Origin: Deltaproteobacteria bacterium
Lineage (GTDB): Bacteria > Desulfobacterota > Desulfarculia > Desulfarculales > Desulfarculaceae
Direction of reading: 5' to 3'
Assembly (NCBI GenBank): GCA_020444165.1
Contig: JAHLLK010000003.1
Location: forward strand, 1-64,000
Length of the DNA: 64,000 nt
The notes below the pieces were generated by a model that worked only from the letters and a program-made list of their open reading frames with translations, was not told the DNA's origin and searched no databases. Each line of letters begins with the position of its first letter. Within the stretch, counting starts at the first letter, position 1. Made by a program: the position numbers and the translations under genes. This document shows, piece after piece, positions 9,437 through 18,341 of the stretch.

Positions 9437-9608
9437 CATCCGGCCGATAATTGACCCAGGAGGCGACGGACCGGCCAAGCCATCATTGCAGGGGCGTCGG
9501 CGAGGAGCGCCACTTCAAAAAAACTGCCCGGCCATACCTCCCCCGGCGGACCCGGCCCCGCCGGGACCAAACCCGGGACCGGGATTGCCGGTGCAAGGAG
9601 AGAAAGCA

Positions 9609-10049
9609 ATGCCCGAGGTCATCATGGATGTGGAGAGGATCAGGGAAATAATCCCGCATCGCTTTCCTTTCCTTTTGGTGGACAGGATCCTGGAACTGGA
9701 ACGGGGCAAGTTCATCCGCGCCCTGAAGAACGTCACGGCCAACGAGGCCTTTTTCCAGGGCCATTTCCCGGCTCGCTCGGTGATGCCCGGAGTCCTGATC
9801 ATCGAGGCCATGGCCCAGGCCGGCGGAGTGATGGCCTATGACTCCGCGCCGGAAGCGCAAGACAAGATCATCTACTTCCTGGGCATGGACAAGGTTAAGT
9901 TTCGGCGGCCCGTGGTGCCCGGCGATCAGTTGATCCTGGAACTCACCAGCCTGCACCGCTCCAGTCGGGCCTGGAAAATGGCGGGCAAGGCCATGGTGGA
10001 AGGCCAGGTGGCCGCCCAAGCCGAGCTGACCGCCACCATTCAAATGTAA
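9609..10049 (+). CDS. fabZ: 3-hydroxyacyl-ACP dehydratase
   Basis: Dehydrates beta-hydroxyacyl-ACP in fatty acid synthesis and competes with LpxA/LpxD for the same substrate, hence its usual place between lpxD and lpxA. The 146-residue hot-dog protein carries IPHRFPFLLVDRI and the active-site stretch GHFPARSVMPGVLIIEAMAQ with catalytic His and Glu. The frame is open for 330 nt upstream, but the ATG at 9609 with AAGGAG about 10 nt before it starts exactly where the family starts. Confidence 0.95.
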   Translation: MPEVIMDVERIREIIPHRFPFLLVDRILELERGKFIRALKNVTANEAFFQGHFPARSVMPGVLIIEAMAQAGGVMAYDSAPEAQDKIIYFLGMDKVKFRRPVVPGDQLILELTSLHRSSRAWKMAGKAMVEGQVAAQAELTATIQM

Positions 10050-10095
10050 AAGTGACCGGCCCCGCCGCGGAGCGGGTGGAACAGGATATGCCCAA

Positions 10096-10875
10096 ATGAA
10101 CATTCATCCCACAGCCATTGTGGACCCCACGGCGACCTTGGCCGCGGGGGTCGAGGTGGGGGCTTATGCCTATATCGGCCCTGAGGTAGAGATCGGACCG
10201 GGCAGCAAGATCAGCCACCACGCCACGGTGGAACGCTGGACCAAAATCGGCGCCAACGCGACGATCTGGCCCCACGCCGCCCTGGGCGGCGATCCCCAGG
10301 ACCTGAAGTACGAGGGCGAAAAAACTTTCCTGGAGGTGGGTGACCAGGTGGTGGTGCGGGAGTTCGCCACCCTGAACCGGGGCACCGGCGAAGGCGGCGG
10401 AGTCACCCGGGTGGGCGACGGCTGCCTGCTGATGGCCTACTCCCACGTGGCTCACGACTGCCAGCTGGGCAAGGGGGTCGTCATGGCCAACTCCGCCAAC
10501 CTGGCCGGCCACGTGATCATCGAGGACCGCGCTTCCCTGGGCGGCCTGGTGGCCGTCCACCAGTTCTCACGCATTGGCACCTTCTGCTTCTTGGGCGGGG
10601 CTTCCGCCGCCAACAAGGATCTGCCGCCCTACACCCTGTGCGAAGGCAACCGGGCCCGGGTGCACGGTTTGAACGCTATCGGCCTGAAGCGGGCCGGCTT
10701 TACCGCCGAAACCATCGACGCCCTGAAGGAAGCCTACCGCATCATCTTCCGGCAGGGGGGCATCAGGTCCAAGGTCCTGGAGGAAGCTCGTAAGGAAGTG
10801 CCGCAAACTCCCGAAGTGGTGCACTTTATCGAGTTTATCGCCAACTCTGAAAGGGGCGTGGCCCGCGCGGTATGA
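10096..10875 (+). CDS. lpxA: Acyl-ACP--UDP-N-acetylglucosamine O-acyltransferase
   Basis: First committed step of lipid A synthesis. The 259 residues begin NIHPTAIVDPTATL and form hexapeptide repeats to about residue 190. The catalytic histidine is in MAYSHVAHDCQLG, and HQFSRIG and the GLNAIGLKRAGF segment are typical of LpxA rather than LpxD. A C-terminal helical domain follows. The stop overlaps the lpxI start by four bases (ATGA), which gives tight translational coupling. Confidence 0.96.
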   Translation: MNIHPTAIVDPTATLAAGVEVGAYAYIGPEVEIGPGSKISHHATVERWTKIGANATIWPHAALGGDPQDLKYEGEKTFLEVGDQVVVREFATLNRGTGEGGGVTRVGDGCLLMAYSHVAHDCQLGKGVVMANSANLAGHVIIEDRASLGGLVAVHQFSRIGTFCFLGGASAANKDLPPYTLCEGNRARVHGLNAIGLKRAGFTAETIDALKEAYRIIFRQGGIRSKVLEEARKEVPQTPEVVHFIEFIANSERGVARAV

Positions 10876-11699
10876 GCCCGGAATCCATCGGCATAATCGC
10901 GGGCACCAGCAAGTTTCCGCTCCTGTTTGCCCAGGCGGCCCGGGAGCGGGGGCTCCGGGTGGTGGCCGTGGCCCACAAGGGCGAGACCTTTCCCGAGCTG
11001 GCCGAACTGGTGGACGAGATCACCTGGGTGCAGTTGGGCCAGGTGGGCAAGCTCTTGAAGGCCTTCAAGAAAGCCGGAGTGAGCCGGGCGGTGATGTGCG
11101 GCGGGGTCAAGAAAACCCGCATGTTCAGCGACGTGCGCCCGGACTTCAAGGCCTTGGCCCTGCTGAAGAAAATCCGCCACTTGGCCGACGACGGCATCCT
11201 GAGGACCCTGGCCGCTTTTCTGGAAGAGGAGGGGGTGCAGATCCTGCCCAGCCACGAACTGTTGCCCGAGCTTCTGGCCCCGGCCGGGGTCTACACCCAG
11301 CGCCGCCCCCGGGAAGAGGAAGAGGCCGACGCCCAGGTGGGCTGGCGGGTGGCCGCGGAGCTGGGCCGCCTGGACGTGGGCCAGTGCGTGGTGGTCAAGG
11401 GCCGGGCCGTGGTGGCCCTGGAGGCCATCGAGGGCACCGACGCCTGCATCCGCCGCGGCGGCGAGTTGGCCGGCCCGGGCGCGGTGGTGATCAAACGCTG
11501 CAAACCCACCCAGGACCTGCGCTTCGACCTGCCCAGCGTGGGCGCCCAGACCATCCGGACCATGGCCCAGGTGGGCTGTGCCTGTCTGGTGGTGGAGGCC
11601 GGCAAGACCCTGATCTTCGACCGGTCCGAGCTGGCCGCCCTGGCTGACCAGGCGGGCATCGCGGTCCTGGGCTGGGAGAGTGGAGAAGTGAAAGCATGA
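10872..11699 (+). CDS. lpxI: UDP-2,3-diacylglucosamine pyrophosphatase LpxI
   Basis: Cleaves UDP-2,3-diacylglucosamine to lipid X and UMP, the role LpxH plays in enterics. The 275-residue length and the start IGIIAGTSKFPLLFAQAARE fit the LpxI family (formerly DUF1009). The later EAIEGTDACIRRGGEL and FDLPSVGAQTIRTM segments lie in the catalytic C-terminal domain. It sits between lpxA and lpxB as in many alpha- and deltaproteobacteria, with 4-nt overlaps on both sides. No lpxH-like gene is in the window. Confidence 0.92.
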   Translation: MSPESIGIIAGTSKFPLLFAQAARERGLRVVAVAHKGETFPELAELVDEITWVQLGQVGKLLKAFKKAGVSRAVMCGGVKKTRMFSDVRPDFKALALLKKIRHLADDGILRTLAAFLEEEGVQILPSHELLPELLAPAGVYTQRRPREEEEADAQVGWRVAAELGRLDVGQCVVVKGRAVVALEAIEGTDACIRRGGELAGPGAVVIKRCKPTQDLRFDLPSVGAQTIRTMAQVGCACLVVEAGKTLIFDRSELAALADQAGIAVLGWESGEVKA

Positions 11700-12706
11700 C
11701 GCCGGCGCCGGTAAAAGTCGCCGTGGTGGGCGTAGGTTATCTGGGGCGTTTCCACGCCGAGAAGTTCGCGGCCATCCCCCAGGCCGAGCTGGTGGGGGTG
11801 GTGGACCAGGACCCGGACCGGGCCGCGGAAATCGCCGGCTCCCTGGGCTGCCGGGCCTTCACGGACCACCGCGAGGTGCTGGACCTGGTGGAGGCGGTGA
11901 GCGTGGTGACCCCCACGGTGAACCACTTCGAGGTCGCCCGGGACTTTTTGGCCGCCGGCCGGGACGTGCTGTGCGAAAAGCCCATCACCTCCACCTTGGA
12001 CGAGGCCGACCGCCTGGTGGCCCTGGCCCGGGAAACCGGGCGCATTCTCCAGGTGGGGCATCTGGAGCGCTTCAACCCGGCCGTGGAGGAGACCTTCCGC
12101 CGGGTCAACCGGCCCATGTTCATCGAGTGCAACCGCATCGCCCCCTTCAAGGCCCGGGCCACTGACGTGGACGTGGCCCTGGACCTGATGATCCACGACC
12201 TGGACATCATCCTGGCCCTGGTGGGCGAGGAGCCGGTGGAGCTTCGGGCCAATGGCGTGCCGGTGCTGGGACCCCACGCCGACCTGGTCAACGCCCGCCT
12301 GGAGTTCCCCTCGGGCTGTGTGGCCAACGTCACGGCCAGCCGCCTGGCTTTGAAGGACGAGCGCAAGATGCGCATCTTCCAGCCCGAGGCCTACTTGGCC
12401 CTGGACTTCAAGGAACGCCACCTCATGGTGGTCAAGGGGGTGGAGTACCGCCCCGGCCAGGAGCCCAAGGTGGAGGCCGAGAGCCTGTCCTTCCCCGGCT
12501 CGGACCCACTTTTCGAGGAACTTTCGGCCTTTGTGCGTTCGGTGGCCGACCGCTCCGCCCCGGTGGTGGACGGCCTGGCGGCCCGGCGGGCCCTGGCCGC
12601 CGCACTGGCCGTGCGGGACTGCGTGAGCCGGGGCATCTGCGGCCGGGAGTCGCTCCTGGACGAGCCCCGGCGCTGGGTGGACGCCAAGCTGCCCGGAGAG
12701 AGTTAG
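11696..12706 (+). CDS. Gfo/Idh/MocA-family oxidoreductase in the lpx operon
   Basis: NAD(P)-dependent sugar dehydrogenase fold of 336 residues. The N-terminal Rossmann domain has GVGYLGRFHAEKF (GxGxxG), the EKP motif is in CEKPITSTLDEAD, and a C-terminal alpha/beta substrate domain follows. It overlaps lpxI by four bases, so its substrate is probably a lipid A or nucleotide-sugar intermediate. GnnA, which oxidises UDP-GlcNAc for diamino lipid A, belongs to this family. However, its aminotransferase partner GnnB is not visible here, so that role is only a hypothesis. Confidence 0.85.
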   Translation: MTPAPVKVAVVGVGYLGRFHAEKFAAIPQAELVGVVDQDPDRAAEIAGSLGCRAFTDHREVLDLVEAVSVVTPTVNHFEVARDFLAAGRDVLCEKPITSTLDEADRLVALARETGRILQVGHLERFNPAVEETFRRVNRPMFIECNRIAPFKARATDVDVALDLMIHDLDIILALVGEEPVELRANGVPVLGPHADLVNARLEFPSGCVANVTASRLALKDERKMRIFQPEAYLALDFKERHLMVVKGVEYRPGQEPKVEAESLSFPGSDPLFEELSAFVRSVADRSAPVVDGLAARRALAAALAVRDCVSRGICGRESLLDEPRRWVDAKLPGES

Positions 12707-12965
12707 CCGGGCGCTTCCTGAAGGCCGGGCGCCCGGCTGCGCCAGATGTCCGCCGGCTGCGTTGCGGACCGCGCTCCAGCCTCCACGTAGCTTTGGCTAC
12801 GCCTTCGGTTGTCGCCGGTTCGTCGCCTTGCCGGCCGCCAGCTGGCTGTGCCGGTCCAGGGCGCAAAACGTCACCTGAAAAATCAGGAGGCCTAGCTTGA
12901 AAAACCAAACTGGATCAGAGGGGCGCAGTTTGCTCCACTCACCTCTCATGAAATATCCGGGCTAA
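12705..12965 (+). other. Hairpin-rich spacer before lpxB
   Basis: A 10-bp stem (12705-12714 with 12729-12738) lies just after the Gfo/Idh stop, without a T-run. Several shorter inverted repeats follow, including CGTAGC...GCTACG near 12788-12803. No gene is supported. The spacer is unlike the compact junctions around it and does not align obviously with the multi-hairpin element. Confidence 0.4.
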
Positions 12966-14102
12966 TTGGCCGCGCCCCACGTCACCCTGGTGGCCGGGGA
13001 GGCCTCGGGCGATTCCCACGCCGCCAAGCTGGTGGCGGGCCTCCGGGAACTGGTCCCCGGGCTCACGGTCAGCGGCATCGGCGGCGAGGCCCTGGCCGCC
13101 CAGGGCATGGAGATCCTGTTCCCGGCCGAGGAACTGTCCCTGGTGGGCTTTTCCGAGGTGCTGCCCAAGCTGCGCCTGATCCTGGGGGCCCTGAAGACCC
13201 TCAAGGAGCATATGGCCGTCCGGCGGCCGGGCCTGGTGATCCTGGTGGATTTCCCGGACTTCAATTTCCGGGTGGGGCGGGCGGCCCACAAGCTGGGGCT
13301 CAAGGTGCTGTACTACATCAGCCCCCAGGTCTGGGCCTGGCGGCCCGGGCGGGCCCGGGCCATGGCCCGCTTCGTGGATCATCTGGCCTGCGTGTTCCCC
13401 TTTGAAAAGGATTTCTTTGCTGGACGGGCCCCGGGTTTGCCGGTGAGCTTCGTGGGCCATCCCCTGTTGGACGACCCTGAGCTGGCCGCGGACCAACCGC
13501 CCTTGGCCGAGCTGCCCGGGGAAAATTGGGTGGGTCTCCTGCCCGGCAGCCGCATGTCCGAGGTGCACCGGCTGTTGCCGGTGATGCGCCAGGCGGCCGA
13601 GATCATGCACCAGGCCCGGCCGGACCTCTCGTTCGTGCTGCCCGTGGCCCCGGGCCTCAGCGAGGCCCAGTTGGCGCCTTTTCTGGGCGGGCTCCCGCCC
13701 TGGCTGACCCTGGTGCCCGGCCGGTCCTGGGAGGTGATGCGCCGGGCCCGGGTGCTGCTCCTGGCCTCGGGCACGGCTTCCCTGCAAGCGGCGGTGGCCG
13801 GAACCCCCATGGTGGTGGTATACAAGACCGGAAACTTCAACTACCAGTTGGCCCGCCGGCTGGTCAAGGTGGACCACATCGCCATGCCCAACCTCATTTT
13901 CGGTGGACCGCTGGTCCCGGAGCTGATCCAGGACGCGGCCACGCCGGAAGCCCTGGCCCACCAGGGCCTGGAGCTTTGGGAGAACCCGGCCCGGCGGGAG
14001 AACATGCTCCAAGGCATGCGCGAGGTTCGCCAGCGTCTGGGCGGCCCGGGAGCCTCCCGGCGCACCGCGGAGCTGGCCCGGGAACTGCTGGAAAGAGATT
14101 GA
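12966..14102 (+). CDS. lpxB: Lipid-A-disaccharide synthase
   Basis: Joins UDP-2,3-diacylglucosamine to lipid X to form the beta-1,6 disaccharide (GT19, inner-membrane face). The 378 residues begin HVTLVAGEASGDSHAAKLV, a LpxB signature. VLYYISPQVWAWRPGRA and LLLASGTASLQAAVAGTPMVVVYK are also diagnostic. The only usable start in frame is TTG at 12966, directly after an in-frame TAA. The ribosome site there is poor, which may lower expression. Confidence 0.95.
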   Translation: MAAPHVTLVAGEASGDSHAAKLVAGLRELVPGLTVSGIGGEALAAQGMEILFPAEELSLVGFSEVLPKLRLILGALKTLKEHMAVRRPGLVILVDFPDFNFRVGRAAHKLGLKVLYYISPQVWAWRPGRARAMARFVDHLACVFPFEKDFFAGRAPGLPVSFVGHPLLDDPELAADQPPLAELPGENWVGLLPGSRMSEVHRLLPVMRQAAEIMHQARPDLSFVLPVAPGLSEAQLAPFLGGLPPWLTLVPGRSWEVMRRARVLLLASGTASLQAAVAGTPMVVVYKTGNFNYQLARRLVKVDHIAMPNLIFGGPLVPELIQDAATPEALAHQGLELWENPARRENMLQGMREVRQRLGGPGASRRTAELARELLERD

Positions 14103-14103
14103 G

Positions 14104-15885
14104 TTGCCCAAAAAACTAGCCGAGAGCAAAGACGTCCAGCATTACCGCCGCCTCCTGACCATGGTGCGGCCCTACTGGAGCCGTTTGGCCGTGGCCATGG
14201 TGCTCATGCTGGCGGTGGCTGGCATCACCTCGGCCCTGGCCTACATGGTCAAGCCGCTGCTGGACGAAATCTTCATGGCCAAGGATCTCAGGATGCTTTA
14301 CCTGATGCCCGGGGCCATCGTGGTGCTCTACGGGGTCAAGGGGTCCTGCTCCTACGGCCAGACCTATCTGATGCAATGGGTGGGGCAGCGCATCATCACC
14401 CAGTACCGCATCGAGCTATACGCCCATCTGCAAAAGCTCTCGCTCCGCTATTACGACCGCATGTCCACCGGCGAGCTGATGAGCCGCATCACCAACGACG
14501 TGAACCAGATCCAGAACGCGGTGAGCAGCATGATCACCGGCGTGCTGAAGGACCTGTTCTCGGTGTTCGGTCTGGTGGCGGTCATCGTGTACCGCGACCC
14601 CTTCCTGTCCATCTTCGCGCTGTTGGTGTTCCCCTTGTGCATGATCCCCCTGGTGCGTTTCGGCCGCCGGCTCCGGCGCATCTCCACCCGCTCCCAGGAG
14701 ACCATGGCCGACCTCACGGTGCTCTTGCATGAAACCCTGGGCGGGGTGCGCATCGTCAAGGGCTTCTGCCGGGAGAACCACGAGACCGAACGTTTCGCCA
14801 AGGAAGCGTGGCGTCTGTTCGGCTTGCGCATGAAGGACGTGTCCACCCGGGCCGTTTCCAGCCCCTTGATGGAGTTCTTCGGCGGTTTCGGCATCGCGGC
14901 CATCATCTTCTATGGCGGTTATCAGATCATCCACGGCACCTCCACCCCCGGCACCTTTTTCAGCTTCCTCACCGCGCTCCTGCTTTTGTACGAACCTGTA
15001 AAGCGGATCAGCAACCTGAACAGCGACCTGCAGAACGGTCTGGCCGCGGCGGAGCGGGTCTATACGGTGCTGGACACCGAGCCGGACATCGTGGACGCCC
15101 CGGACGCCGTGGAGTTGCCGCCCTTCCACGACAAGATTGAGTTCGCCGGGGTCAACTTTGGCTACACCTCCGAGGTGACGGTGCTCAAGGACCTGAACCT
15201 CACCGTGCCGGTCGGCCAGGTTTTGGCCCTGGTGGGCAGCAGCGGTGGCGGCAAGACCACCCTGGTGAACCTGTTGCCCCGCTTCTATGAGGTCACCCAG
15301 GGCGGCATCCTGGTGGACGGCCTGGACATCCGCCAGGTCACCATGCAAAGCCTGCGCCATCAGATCAGCATCGTGACCCAGCAGACCATCCTGTTCAACG
15401 ACACGGTCCGGAACAACATCGCCTATGGCCGGCCCGAGGCCAGCGAGGAAGAGGTCCTCAGTGCCGCCCGGGCTTCCTACGCCCTGGACTTCATCGAGCA
15501 CCTGCCCCAGGGCTTGGACACGGTGATCGGCGAGGCCGGAGTGCTGCTGTCCGGCGGCGAGCGCCAGCGCCTGTCCATCGCCCGGGCCCTGTTGGCCGAC
15601 CGGCCCATCCTGATCCTGGACGAGGCCACCAGCAGCCTGGACACCGAGAGCGAGATGTTCGTGCAAAAGGCCCTGGAGAACCTCATGCTGGGCCGCACCA
15701 CCTTTGTGATCGCCCACCGCCTGTCCACGGTGCAGCGGGCCGACCGCATCCTGGTGATCAGCGAAGGCCGCATCATTGAGGATGGGCGCCATGACGAGTT
15801 GATGGCCTTGGGGGGCCAGTATCACCGCCTGCACTGCCTCCAGTTCACGGTGGACCAAGGCCTGCCCGCGCCGGGAGGTGCCTGA
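14104..15885 (+). CDS. msbA: Lipid A export ABC transporter MsbA
   Basis: Half-size ABC exporter that flips core-lipid A across the inner membrane. The 593 residues comprise a six-TM domain (about 20-315) and a nucleotide-binding domain. The NBD has Walker A GSSGGGKTT, signature LSGGERQRLSIARALL, Walker B ILILDEATSSLD and the H-loop in VIAHRLSTV. The start is TTG at 14104, one base after the lpxB stop, with GGAAAGAG upstream. It ends one base into the next gene. The context among lpx genes favours MsbA over other exporters of this class. Confidence 0.92.
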   Translation: MPKKLAESKDVQHYRRLLTMVRPYWSRLAVAMVLMLAVAGITSALAYMVKPLLDEIFMAKDLRMLYLMPGAIVVLYGVKGSCSYGQTYLMQWVGQRIITQYRIELYAHLQKLSLRYYDRMSTGELMSRITNDVNQIQNAVSSMITGVLKDLFSVFGLVAVIVYRDPFLSIFALLVFPLCMIPLVRFGRRLRRISTRSQETMADLTVLLHETLGGVRIVKGFCRENHETERFAKEAWRLFGLRMKDVSTRAVSSPLMEFFGGFGIAAIIFYGGYQIIHGTSTPGTFFSFLTALLLLYEPVKRISNLNSDLQNGLAAAERVYTVLDTEPDIVDAPDAVELPPFHDKIEFAGVNFGYTSEVTVLKDLNLTVPVGQVLALVGSSGGGKTTLVNLLPRFYEVTQGGILVDGLDIRQVTMQSLRHQISIVTQQTILFNDTVRNNIAYGRPEASEEEVLSAARASYALDFIEHLPQGLDTVIGEAGVLLSGGERQRLSIARALLADRPILILDEATSSLDTESEMFVQKALENLMLGRTTFVIAHRLSTVQRADRILVISEGRIIEDGRHDELMALGGQYHRLHCLQFTVDQGLPAPGGA

Positions 15886-18341
15886 TGCTCCCTCGGCTTT
15901 CCCGGCCGCGGTTGCTGGGGCTGGCGTTGTTGGCCCTGGGCATGCTGGCGGTCTGGTATTTGGGCTGGGATCAGCCCGTGGGCCGCTTCCTGCAAGAATT
16001 CCAGACCACCGAGGTGGGCAGGTATTGGGCCCTGGCGGCCCACTGGGCCGGCCTGGGCGGCCTCGCCATCGGCGTCCTGGTGGTGGGGGTTCTGGTGTTT
16101 TGGCGGCTGAAAAAGCCCGGCGGCCTGAACCTCTGCCTGCGCGGCCTGGGGGCCGTGGTGGTGTCCGGTCTCTTGAGCCAGCTCCTGAAGCATCTGGTGG
16201 GCCGCCCGCGGCCCGGGGCCAGTCTGCTCCCTTGGGAGCCCTTTGATCTCTCATTTTCCAGCGCTTTGCAGTCCTTCCCCTCGGGCCATGCCACCACCAG
16301 CTTCGCCCTGGCCGCCGTGCTGGCCGAGCGTTTCCCCCGCCTGGCCTGGGTGTTCTACGTCCTGGCCGGGCTGATCGCCACCGGCCGGGTGATGGGTGGC
16401 TCCCATTACCTCACCGATGTGTTGGGCGGGGCCATGCTGGGGCTTTTGGTGGGGTGGTACTTCAGCTCCGAGCTTTTCAGCTTCTCCCACGAACGGCGTC
16501 CCCTCTCCCCCGGGCGCTGGTCCCTGGTGGGGGTGGTTACCCTGGCCCTGGCTTTGCTGTTGTTGTGGGGCGGTCTGGGCCACATGCCCCTGACCGACCG
16601 CGACGAAGGCGAGTACGCCGCGGTGACCGCGGCCATGCGCCAGACTGGGGACTATCTGGTGCCCACCCTGAATGGCGCGAAGTACTTGGAGAAGCCGCCC
16701 CTGATTTACTGGGCCATCCGGGGGAGCGAGGTTCTCTTGGGGCAAGGCGAGGCGGCGGCGCGCTTTCCGGCCGCCCTGGCGGCCATCATCCTGGTGCTTG
16801 GTTTGGGGCTGTGGGTCTGGCGCCTGTCCGGCAGCCCGGCCCTGGCTGCCCTGACCCAGGCGGCCCTGGCCTTCACGCCGTTGTTCCTGCTGGTGGGGAG
16901 GGCCAGCCTCACGGACATGGTCCTGACCCTGTTCACCACCGGGGCCCTGGGGTGCTTCTTCCAGGGCACGGAGGAGACCGCGCCCCACGACCGCTGGTGG
17001 TACTTGGCCGGCTGGGCCTTCTTGGGCCTGGGCTTCCTCACCAAGGGCCCGGTCGCCCCAGCCGTGGTGCTGCCCGCGGCCCTCATCTACGCCTGGGCCC
17101 AGGGCCGCCTGGGAACCATCCTGCGCCGCTCCCAGATCATCTGGGGCGTCCTCGTGTTCCTGGCCATTAACCTGCCCTGGTACGGCTACATGTTCTACCA
17201 CCTGGGGGACGAGTTCTGGCAGGGCTTCTTCTGGGGCCAGAACCTCCGGCGGTTCAGCGAGGTGCTCCTGGGCCACGGGGGAGGGGTTTTCTTTTATCTG
17301 CCGGTGCTCCTGTTGGGCGCGTTCCCCTTCTGCGCCCCAGCCTTGTCCGGCCTGGGCGCGGCCCTGTTCCAAAACCCCCGGGCGGTGCGCTGGGCGGATC
17401 CCCTGGCCCGGGCGCGGTTTTTGGCCGCCATCGCGCTGTTGAGCGTGTTGGTGATCTTTTCCGTGGCCGCCACCAAACAACTCAACTACATTCTGCCGGC
17501 CCTGCCGTTCCTGGCGGTGTTGGCCGGGTATGAGCTGTGGCGGCTGGTCTGCGGAGCCCGGGAGGGCAGGGTGGCCCGCGGGGTTTTCGGTGGCACGCTG
17601 CTCTTTTCCGGCGGGCTGTGGACCGCGGTGACCGCCGCGGCGCCGGCGGTGCTCTATTTCTTCTGGGACAAGATTCAGGCCTCCATCCGCTTTGACAGCA
17701 GCGAGTACGCCCTGCCGGGTCAACCGCCGCTGCTCATCTTGTGGCCCCTGTTGGCCGCGCTGGTGGCGCTGGCCTTGGTGCTCTTGCCCTGGCTCCTGGG
17801 CCGCCGGGGGCGGCGCTCTTGGGTGCCCCTGTTCCTGAGCGGCGGCGGGGCTGTCTTTGCGGGCATCCTGGTGCTGGGGCTGTTGGGGCAGGCGGCCCAG
17901 GTGGTGCAGGAGCCGGCCAAGGAGTTGGCCCAGGAGGCGGTCGCCCGCCTACCCCAGGCCCGGACCCTGAGCTACGGCCTGTGGAAGCCCTCCCTCATCT
18001 ATTACCTCGACCGGCCCATGCCGCGCTTCAAGGTCATCGAGGAAGGCATCATGGGCCAGGATCTCCGGGGCGCCGGGCCGGCTCTGGTGTTCTCCCGGGT
18101 GCGGCTGGCCCCGGAGCTGGCCAAGGTGGCCGGCTATCACGAGCTGGCCCGCCGGGGCGGCTATCTCTTGGGAGGCAACGCCGCCGCGGCCGCGGCGTGG
18201 GCCCAGGCCGCGGCGCCGGCTTCCCCGCCGGCCCCGGTCCCGGTGGCGGCTCCCACCCCGGCGCCGTCCCCGGCTCCGCCGGCCACCCTGCCGGCCACTC
18301 CGCCGGCCGCCCCGCCAACTGGGGAGGGAGGCCGGCCATGA
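15885..18341 (+). CDS. PAP2 phosphatase fused to ArnT-type glycosyltransferase
   Basis: A fusion of 818 residues. Residues 1 to about 205 are a membrane PAP2 lipid phosphatase: KHLVGRPRP, then SFPSGHATTS, then GRVMGGSHYLTDVLGG hold the three PAP2 motifs. Residues about 215-760 are a multi-TM GT39/ArnT-like transferase with the conserved acidic loop TDRDEGEYAAV and KYLEKPPLIYW. The tail (about 770-818) is Pro/Ala-rich. Inference: it dephosphorylates a lipid (lipid A or a polyprenyl carrier) and transfers a sugar from an undecaprenyl-phosphate donor on the periplasmic side. It overlaps msbA by one base and the next transferase by four. The substrates are unproven. Confidence 0.85.
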   Translation: MLPRLSRPRLLGLALLALGMLAVWYLGWDQPVGRFLQEFQTTEVGRYWALAAHWAGLGGLAIGVLVVGVLVFWRLKKPGGLNLCLRGLGAVVVSGLLSQLLKHLVGRPRPGASLLPWEPFDLSFSSALQSFPSGHATTSFALAAVLAERFPRLAWVFYVLAGLIATGRVMGGSHYLTDVLGGAMLGLLVGWYFSSELFSFSHERRPLSPGRWSLVGVVTLALALLLLWGGLGHMPLTDRDEGEYAAVTAAMRQTGDYLVPTLNGAKYLEKPPLIYWAIRGSEVLLGQGEAAARFPAALAAIILVLGLGLWVWRLSGSPALAALTQAALAFTPLFLLVGRASLTDMVLTLFTTGALGCFFQGTEETAPHDRWWYLAGWAFLGLGFLTKGPVAPAVVLPAALIYAWAQGRLGTILRRSQIIWGVLVFLAINLPWYGYMFYHLGDEFWQGFFWGQNLRRFSEVLLGHGGGVFFYLPVLLLGAFPFCAPALSGLGAALFQNPRAVRWADPLARARFLAAIALLSVLVIFSVAATKQLNYILPALPFLAVLAGYELWRLVCGAREGRVARGVFGGTLLFSGGLWTAVTAAAPAVLYFFWDKIQASIRFDSSEYALPGQPPLLILWPLLAALVALALVLLPWLLGRRGRRSWVPLFLSGGGAVFAGILVLGLLGQAAQVVQEPAKELAQEAVARLPQARTLSYGLWKPSLIYYLDRPMPRFKVIEEGIMGQDLRGAGPALVFSRVRLAPELAKVAGYHELARRGGYLLGGNAAAAAAWAQAAAPASPPAPVPVAAPTPAPSPAPPATLPATPPAAPPTGEGGRP

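Noticed and set aside
17741..18337. Upstream extension of the second ArnT-like frame
   Set aside because: It overlaps the fusion gene in another frame and is Gly/Pro-rich nonsense; the ATGA overlap at 18338 is the natural start.
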